A DNA stretch of 64,000 bases from Ustulina deusta (Eukaryota; Ascomycota; Sordariomycetes; Xylariales; Xylariaceae): the NCBI GenBank assembly GCA_023159155.1, contig JAJNNX010000033.1:124001-188000 (forward strand), written 5' to 3'. Each line of letters begins with the position of its first letter. The first letter of the stretch is position 1. Both the position numbers and the translations under genes were made by a program. The notes below the pieces were generated by a model that searched no databases, was not told where the DNA came from, and saw only the letters and a list, made by a program, of their open reading frames with translations. Of this stretch, positions 57,128-64,000 are shown piece by piece.

Positions 57128-59106
57128 TTCATGGTTTTGCGGGGTGGTCACTAGCGATGGCTACTGGCACATTAATTCATGCTTGATACCCTAGGGGAAG
57201 ACTTTTTTTATCGCCTTCAAGCCATTCGTCCACTTCAAAGAATTCAAAGCCATGGCTCTGGACGAGCCAAATCCCCTCAGCAAGGAGTCTGAAGGACGTA
57301 CTGTTACGTCTGAACCCAGCTGTTCCCTAGTAGTGTTTCTTTTACACATCACCTCTGGAGTTAGAGAGACGATATACCCGTGTGGAATAATCGGAAATTC
57401 GGCATCCTATATACTCGCCAACACCCGAGTTTTATACCCTATAAGCCCTGCATTTGGTGCATAGACGGCGTTCAGCGGGCGACGGTTTCCTCTTTCTCTT
57501 TGAATTTCCCTTTTTTTTTTTTCCTTCTTCTTTTCTTTCTTGCGCCATAACCAAGACGACCACTCGTTCTTTACGAGACAATACGTACCACAGGATATCC
57601 AACACAGCGCACGCACGCCCAGGGGATATTTGAAGGAATAGGAATCTGGCCATGGTCCTATCAAGTCTGATTCTTGGTGTTTACGTCCACTCTGGTCAAC
57701 TAGGCTGGTATTGTGCCCTTGGCACCATTCTGTTTGCCTGCTGCATTTTCGTCGGAAGGAATGGATCCGGTTGGGTGGCGTTGAGAGGCTTCTTCTTCAC
57801 AATACATCGTAATGCTTCATCGTTCCTGATTTTCTTCTATTATTTGTTCATAATTCGGTTTTCGTTTTGATAGAAAAAATCGGGGAGTTCATGATGACGT
57901 TCGTATTATGGTTTGATCAGTTTGATGACAGGGACGGGAGTTGGGGGCGTAGCGTCTAAACACAACCTACGGGTCTGTGATCGGATGCTGCATACATTAC
58001 ATATATAAGGGGAGGCATCAGTTTTGTAGGTTCGTGTACGTGTATATGAGCAGCGACAGCGGGAGCGGTGCATGCTCCCTTGCGGAAAATATTGAGTGGT
58101 TCGAGATCCCAGATATAAAGCGAGAATTTTTTGAAATCGAGACGGGAAATCATTACAGGGAATGTGAAGCTTGTTAGTATAGAGAGATGAAGAGATTACC
58201 AATCTCATCTAGTTCATTCGTTCATTTTTATATGACCTCCATCAGCCACTCTCTTCCTCCTGTTCTAAATCCTCGAAACAAACACAGCAGAATTCGTGAT
58301 CTTCAGGTATTGAGACAGGTCTCTTTTTATTCAACGTGCGTCCATGTCTAAAGTACTGCGCGGCAGGGGCGAGACAACGAAGATGGAAGGAGTATACCTG
58401 TGCCCAGATGAAGATGTAGATAGAAGGCGCAGAAGAGACGAAGAGGACGGGATGTTGCCTTGTCTCCAGTCTCTCTTTCGTTTCGTTTTCTGTTGGCCAT
58501 ATTCAATGTATGAGTCTATGTGCAAGTGGGTTTACAAGTTGCAAGCTGGGTGACTAAATTTAACAAGTTTCATATATAGTATGTACATGCGGTTTTACCA
58601 AGAAACATACACGGACACTTGTAGGCACCTACACTCCCCTGCCCTCTTCTTCGTGTTTATTTTCACGTTACAGTTTTAGACTTTTGATTTCCTCACAAAT
58701 CAAGCAAGTCGAGAGGGTGATCAAGAGATGGTATTTCGCAAACGGGGTTGCGGGCGGACGATTATATGAAGTTGTAGCCTGTGGACCCCCGTTAAGGAGG
58801 CGAGTTACCAAGATTAGATACTAGTCAAGTAGGGAGGTCAGACGTATTGGATTGTTTTTAATGAACAATGAGAATACACTTTAAGGATGCTGATTAGCAT
58901 TTATTCGTTGTTTCACCATCGGAATCCCATGTTTCCATCATACTCATACCTCCTCTCATGCGGATTTCCTCCCAATACAATGTGTAGGGAACCATTGATC
59001 TTGCTCCTACCTGCCTCGCCAATGCAAGTATGGCCAAACGGCCCAGTCGGTGACGAGAAGCGCCGCCGGCAACAAGGACACGTGGTGGCGAAATCAGAAG
59101 AAACGA
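57128..59106. other. Spacer between CAF40 and the secreted protein
   Basis: About 2 kb between convergent genes. Short open frames only; the left side holds the CAF40 3' untranslated region. A T/C run near 57510-57541 is visible. A GGTTCGAGATCCC string at about 58098-58110 looks like a tRNA T-arm, but its stem does not pair. Confidence 0.55.
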
Positions 59107-59793
59107 TCACACCGAGTTGGTCGGAGTGCTGTTTCGCGTACCAGTGTCCTTTGGCATGCCCATCGCGCCGAGCATCACTGAGAGCTTGGGGAGGCATTCG
59201 AGAACGTCCTCGTTGCAAAGCTCCGACTTGCGACAGTCGTGGTACGTCACCCACTCGTGGCCGGCGTTGCATCTGTCCACGCGGTTGAAGTTCCTGTCAC
59301 ATCGCCTGTCGCCCTCCTTGCATTCTTTGCGGTCATCGTCGTCCCGGTGACCGAGCGCGAGCGTGGGCGCCGCGGAAGTGAGGGCGGAAGTGAGGATCTC
59401 GGGGACACAGATCACGTGCAGTCGGTGGCAGAACGTGCCGTCCTCACACGTGGCGTAGGGGACCCAGTCGTGATCTTCGTTGCAGAATACCACCTCGTCC
59501 AGCGTGTGGTAGCAGGCTCGGTCACCGGGGGTACACCCGTTGCGGTTGTCGCCCTTTCGCTTGCGGAGCTCCGTCGGTGGAGAGAGCGTGGTGGCCGTGG
59601 CTGGCGAGGGAGGCAAGAGGGGCGGAGCCGGGTGGGAGATGGCGAGTGCAATTGTCGTGTTATAAGCCCCTTCCCACGGCTTCGGCGCCTTGCTCGTGTG
59701 CTGATGCCAGAAGCGAGTGGGCACGGGTCCCGGGGCTGAGAGTGCTGGGGCCACGAGGGCTAGGGCGATCAGGGCGCGACCGAGACGCTCCAT
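59107..59793 (-). CDS. Secreted protein with duplicated six-cysteine module
   Basis: A single-exon gene of 228 residues. The N-terminus (MERLGRALIALALVAPALSA) is a clear signal peptide with cleavage near Ala20. A Pro/Thr-rich pro-region follows, then a LRKRK segment at about 76-80 that looks like a Kex2-type dibasic processing site. Two modules then follow with cysteines at 87, 94, 104, 116, 122, 129 and at 158, 165, 175, 187, 193, 200: identical spacing C-x6-C-x9-C-x11-C-x5-C-x6-C, offset 71 residues. Shared residues include GDR-C, CN..H.WV.Y..C and C.P. The linker between them is Ala/Thr/Leu-rich with an Asp run. The spacing and the WV motif recall CBM19-like chitin-binding modules, but this is only resemblance. 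Sequons at N45 and N221. Role unknown: effector, cell-wall or lectin-like protein are possible. Confidence 0.85.
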   Translation of the reverse strand: MERLGRALIALALVAPALSAPGPVPTRFWHQHTSKAPKPWEGAYNTTIALAISHPAPPLLPPSPATATTLSPPTELRKRKGDNRNGCTPGDRACYHTLDEVVFCNEDHDWVPYATCEDGTFCHRLHVICVPEILTSALTSAAPTLALGHRDDDDRKECKEGDRRCDRNFNRVDRCNAGHEWVTYHDCRKSELCNEDVLECLPKLSVMLGAMGMPKDTGTRNSTPTNSV

Positions 59794-61950
59794 TGTCGAT
59801 GGGAGGACGGGTCGAGGAGTGCGTTGGAATGGAATCAGCGAGGCGATGCTATGTGTCAGGGGGTATGTATGTAGATGCGAGCGGAGATGTGGTGGTTATT
59901 CTTGAGAGTAACGAATTCGTGCAAGTTGGAAACGTCGGGATGGCTAAGATGGACCAAAAAAACAAGAAAGAAGACGGGCGGGATGTGAGATGTTGGAGAG
60001 AAGAGAACTGGGCAATGAGCGAGGGTGACGAGAAGGGGTTCTGCCATGGGACTGGACAGGGTGCGATACACCTTCCGAGAGCATGCTGGCCGATGTGGCT
60101 TCCTCAAAAGTTGCGAGTCGCTTCCCCGGGAAAAACAACAGATGCCGCACTTCTCTACAGGCGAGTGCTTATTTATCGGGTGCGTTAGCTCGCTCTGTAC
60201 CGAGGGCAGCCGCGACTGAGCAATGTGATATTCGCTTTCCTTGCGGCATTGTTTCTCTGCTATACCGTAGCCACATGGTATTTACTCTTGCTGTAGCATC
60301 AATAATGAGTAGAAGACATACATACAGTGTTATAGGATCTGGTTCTATGACCTCACTTTGCCCTCGATGTTGACTGGAGGCGACGGTGACCTCACACGGG
60401 GAATATCTGCCTGCATATCTTATGATTAAGCTGTCGACAGTGGCAGCCTGTAGCCAGACGTCATCGCCACCGAGATCCAACGTCCCAAGGTCGTCTGCTA
60501 GCCACAGAGACCATGCATCATCTCAATGCGACGCGCTACAGACAGTATAAACTTGAATTGCCGAGTTATTAGGCAGGCAGATCCGCACCGTCTACGCGGT
60601 TCGTGTGGTTCAATCAGCTATCCACGAAGCAAGTGACATGCCTCGAAGTACAATTATAAGGGTATTCTCGTTATCTCGCTAGAACTTGGTTATAATAGAT
60701 TAACAAAAATATACCAATGAAGTGGTACATCAAAGCATGGCCAGAATGAATATCCTTGTTACAGTAGGTGCGCAGCGAATTCGCAACAATTCCATGTCCA
60801 ACACGAGGCGATGATTATGTATACCTAGGTTGTCAATAGGTAGTTCTACTAGTAGGCCCTTTGCATAACGACCCATACTTACAATATACCCCATTGCACC
60901 CTATCCCGACATGTTATGGGCTCTGTCCTGACTGTAAATAGCCTGGAAGTGGGTGTCTAAATTGCAAGGTCTCGACCGCGTTGATGGTAGTTGTGAGGGG
61001 ATGGTATCGTGGGAGTGTCGTCGGTGGCTGAAGATGAGGGCGGAGGAGCAAGAAAGGATGTGACCGAGATGATAGGGGGGAAGAGGTTTTCACGTGTACG
61101 AGGGTGAAGAAGACCTACCGCGGCTTTCCCCCCTTTCCCCGGCTTGTTTAGTTTCTTTCTCTTTCTTCTTTCGAAGAGTTGCAGGATAGTGTCCTCCTGT
61201 AATGAATGTGTGTTGTTCGTATCGCATAAACGGATGAATAGTGTAAGCTTACGGGAGTTTATAAGAGATCGTGGGTCAAGACTATGATGTTGGCGGTTAT
61301 GAACGTTTGAATACGAAGCCTGGCTTCAGTGGCGTTCGGTTCATTTTCAATTCCCAGACGGGTGGATACGTCTCTTTCGCAGCAGGAGGATCATGTGGTA
61401 GGAAGTCATCCAATTCGCTAAAGTACTAGTGATAGATCTAGCAATATTTGTTTATTGTCCCCTCCCTCGGGTATAATGAATTCGTCGTCAGCTAATAAGA
61501 TTCATATCGTCAGTCTGGTGACCAACCATCAACAAGTTTTGACCCTATCGCCACTGCTCCTATTTCCCTTTTGAACCTGACCATCCCGAGAAGAGACCGT
61601 ATGATCAGAAAAGGCGTCGTCAGGATTCAAAAAAGAAAGAAAAAAGACATTTTCCTGGTATAAATTAACCTCGGCGCGGTGCGGTTTTCCATTGTGCTCC
61701 CTAGGCTGGTCGAGGCAGCGGGCACAACAGGCGTTACTTACTCGCCTGGACTAGCGGTCAGGATGCAACCGTATGTATGACAACTCTTAGACCACCTCGG
61801 TGAAGAGACTTGATCAAAAGCAGCAGTGCATAGGTAGCGCCTTAGCCTGGCAAAAAAAGGAAAAAGAAGTCAACCCAATCGCTAGTTGATCATTAGTCAT
61901 TACCACCACATTCTCCCCAGCGTAATGCACATCTGGCCCTCCTGCGAATA
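59794..61950. other. Spacer upstream of the secreted protein gene
   Basis: About 2.2 kb. The first 300-400 bases upstream of 59793 should carry its promoter. The remainder has no recognisable gene, and short open frames lack domains. The 3' untranslated region of the methyltransferase gene lies at the right end. Confidence 0.55.
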
Positions 61951-63259
61951 CTACCGGCCCGCTCCTCCCAAGCTGTCGGGGGCTTCCTCGGGTTTCCGTC
62001 CATACCACACATAGTACGTGGCGTAACAGTGTATCGAGCTGTCGTGAAACATCTTGACGCAGTCAGAATAGAGAGTTTCCGCTTGTTCGGGTGTCACGCC
62101 AATGTACCCGAGTACCTTGTCGCTTGTAGGTAACAATAGCTCGGCGTTGACGCTGAGAACGGCGCCGCGCCGTCGCGCCACCGGATCCGTGGGCCACGTG
62201 CCGTAAGGTACGCGGTAGGTCTTCTTCTTGATGTCCACAAACCCGGCCTGCTTCATAATATCTCCTATGTCCGGCACGATAGGGATCTTTCGGCCTTCGG
62301 TGGCTGCAGCCGCCGACATCATGTGCTCCATGTATCTATTGACCGGGACCTTGGGGTCGATTGTTCCGTCTTCCTTCTCGGCTACCCAGTGGAACTCTTG
62401 CAGTTCAAGCCAGCCGCCGGGTTTTAAATGGCTAGGGTCCTATTTCAGCATGACGTTCACAGTTTCGCGTCTTCAGTGTTGGGGGGCCCAGTTCAACACA
62501 TACGCTATAGCACTTTCGATGACGGTCGGAGTCGACCTCATGTATCCGCAAGCCTCGCGCATGTGGATGAAGTCATAGTCGTTGTCGTGGACCTGCACCC
62601 TCGGCGCTTATGAGCTGCTGCTTAGGCAATCAATTGGACGGGTTGATTACGACTAGAAGGACTTACCCATGTGTCTTCAACGTCATCTACTTGGAATGTT
62701 ACGTTCGGCGGAACTCTTCTCTCACCATCAGTCAAGTTGCACCAATCATCTTGAGGGGATTACGACATAGACCTACGACGTGGGCTGTATGGGACTGAGA
62801 TCGAGGCCCAGAATATTAGCCTCTGGATATCGATCTCCCACTGGGACCGTCGCCGTCAGCAATGCTTTGAACAAGTTGAGGTTATTGGCAGTGATGGGTT
62901 ACTTTCGATTGCCCATAATCCTATTCCGGTCGCAAGATCCATGACCTTCTTAGGTGGCTCGGCCATGGGTGCCAGATAGAGTTGCTGGTCTAGAATATCC
63001 ATCACCAAGATATGCATGAGCTCTTCACGCTGCTGCTCGATCTCATCGTTTGGTAGACTGTATCGACCCTCACGGTACGTATGATATCTAAGAATCAGGT
63101 CAGTAAATTTTGACGACTCAGGGCGAGCCGGCCCGTGCAAGTCGACTGTTATTGCTCTCACCTTCGCCCGCCCTCCCACAGGTGTCTATCAGCGCCAGTC
63201 TCCAGCGACATGCCAGTTCTCTCGGTGATCCAGTCAGAGGTGCCGTGAGTGGAAGCCAT
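61951..63259 (-). CDS. LaeA-like SAM-dependent methyltransferase
   Basis: A class I methyltransferase of the type common in fungal secondary metabolism and LaeA-like families. Six exons on the minus strand: 63259-63162, 63087-62903, 62840-62777, 62715-62667, 62592-62504 and 62431-61951, giving 321 residues. All phases agree. The text YHTYREGRYSLPNDE is the usual family start. SAM-binding motif I is VMDLATGIGLWAIEM (about 81-95), followed by ILGLDLSPIQP, VTFQVDDVEDTW, DYDFIHMR, and HLKPGGWLELQEFHW (motif of the central strand). The C-terminal third continues to a YATYYVWYGRKP segment. One acceptor, before exon 4, reads AAG rather than YAG, the weakest junction, but gives the conserved SVPPNVTF join. 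The methyl acceptor is unknown. No biosynthetic gene lies within the window; the cluster, if any, would be beyond 64000. Confidence 0.85.
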
Positions 63260-64000
63260 TGTGATTAGCACGCGCCTCGCGCAGGGCGAATGGAAGTATT
63301 GCTGGGCGTCGACGACAAATTGACGGGGGTGAAGAGAAGGAAAAGGCTCATGGGCACGCAATGTGCTCGAGGAAACAGCTAAGAAAGCAGGGGAAATTTA
63401 ATCGATTGGGCAAATCGACAGCGGGTGGCAGGGGGTCAATCGATTTGGCCGTTTTCTGGGATAACAAGTTTCCCCTAAGGTCAAGGCCAGGGAGATAGCG
63501 TATGCTGGGTTGTCTGGACTGGGAAGTGTGGGGAGGGTCCCGTCTCTTTAAATGCTTCTCGAAATTGGGCGGGAGTTCCCAAGTGTCGTGCCTAGTGCAT
63601 GCAATGCAAGGGTAAGGAGAGAGTGAAGGACGGCGAACCGGGATCGGTGAAGAGGCCGGACACAGGCGAAGCGAAATCAAATATGGCTAGAATAAGGAGA
63701 GAAGCTTTTTAAGAGGCCCAAGCGAGACACGATGGCACCGAGTCAAGCCAGTGACTGGTCGCCGGCAACCGTCCCCACGCCCATCCCCCCTGGAGTTGGA
63801 GGGGTACAACGCTGATTCCAGGCCCAAGGATCCAGGGCTGGATAGTGCTGACCAGTGGCGATGCGTTACCTAAGCTGGTGTCCTGGCTCGTCATTGGTGA
63901 GCCGTACTCCTGGGACGAGAAGCCTTGGTGTCGGTGGTTGTTGGTTGGCATTTGACGGGACTATTTCAGGTACCTATGCGATCCATGCAAAACGAATGCA
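63260..64000. other. Upstream region of the methyltransferase gene, window edge
   Basis: About 740 bases upstream of the methyltransferase start. It should contain its promoter. Open frames on the minus strand (63348-63680, 63709-63951) have no domains. Confidence 0.5.

Noticed and set aside
58094..58114. GGTTCGAGATCCC resembling a tRNA T-arm
   Set aside because: Stem bases around the loop do not pair, and no acceptor, D-arm or anticodon arm could be placed.

Overview
The window looks like nuclear DNA of a filamentous ascomycete (Pezizomycotina, probably a Sordariomycete-like lineage). The genes carry many short introns of about 50-160 bases with GT(A/G)NGT donors and YAG acceptors. The family set is typical of such fungi: assimilatory nitrite reductase with a fungal layout, AP-1 bZIP factor with cysteine-rich domains, HET-domain gene, LaeA-type methyltransferase, and a small secreted cysteine-rich protein. 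Gene density is low: about 15 intact genes plus relics in 64 kb, with spacers of up to 7.6 kb. All exon models below were checked by reading frame; no database search was possible.

Layout. 0-7 kb: beta-tubulin (+) converges on the nitrite reductase niiA (-). niiA has a compact NirA/GATA regulatory cluster upstream but no nitrate reductase or transporter beside it. 7-14.6 kb: a long spacer without a recognisable gene. 14.6-16.7 kb: an STK32/YANK-like kinase. 16.7-25.3 kb: accessory and decayed DNA, with an F-box-family-like relic, a 213-base inverted-repeat element and a frameshifted HET gene. 25.3-27.3 kb: an AP-1/Yap1-type oxidative-stress factor (-). 30.5-33.1 kb: a BSD-domain protein (+) converging on TSR2 (-). 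33.3-37 kb: a second accessory island with a divergent kinase-like gene that has a MITE-like insert in an intron and a sister copy upstream, a truncated F-box relic, a 75-base tandem repeat and a coiled-coil relic.

38-48 kb is dense housekeeping DNA: a hormone-sensitive-lipase-type hydrolase with a long disordered tail (+), mitochondrial ribosomal protein mL41 (-), the SSU-processome protein UTP14 (+) and a GPATCH1-type splicing protein (-). 50.8-57.1 kb: the polarity kinase KIN1 (+, with a GC-AG intron) and the CCR4-NOT subunit CAF40 (+). 59.1-59.8 kb: a secreted protein with two copies of a six-cysteine module of identical spacing. 62-63.3 kb: a LaeA-like SAM methyltransferase.

How the genes relate. 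TSR2, UTP14 and mL41 all serve ribosome production, and mL41 and UTP14 share a divergent promoter region. The rest are independent. The accessory parts (HET, F-box relics, MITEs, kinase-like gene) lie in two islands separated by conserved genes. The most unusual coding finding is the duplicated cysteine module; the clearest regulatory finding is the niiA upstream cluster. No CRISPR, rRNA or convincing tRNA gene was seen.
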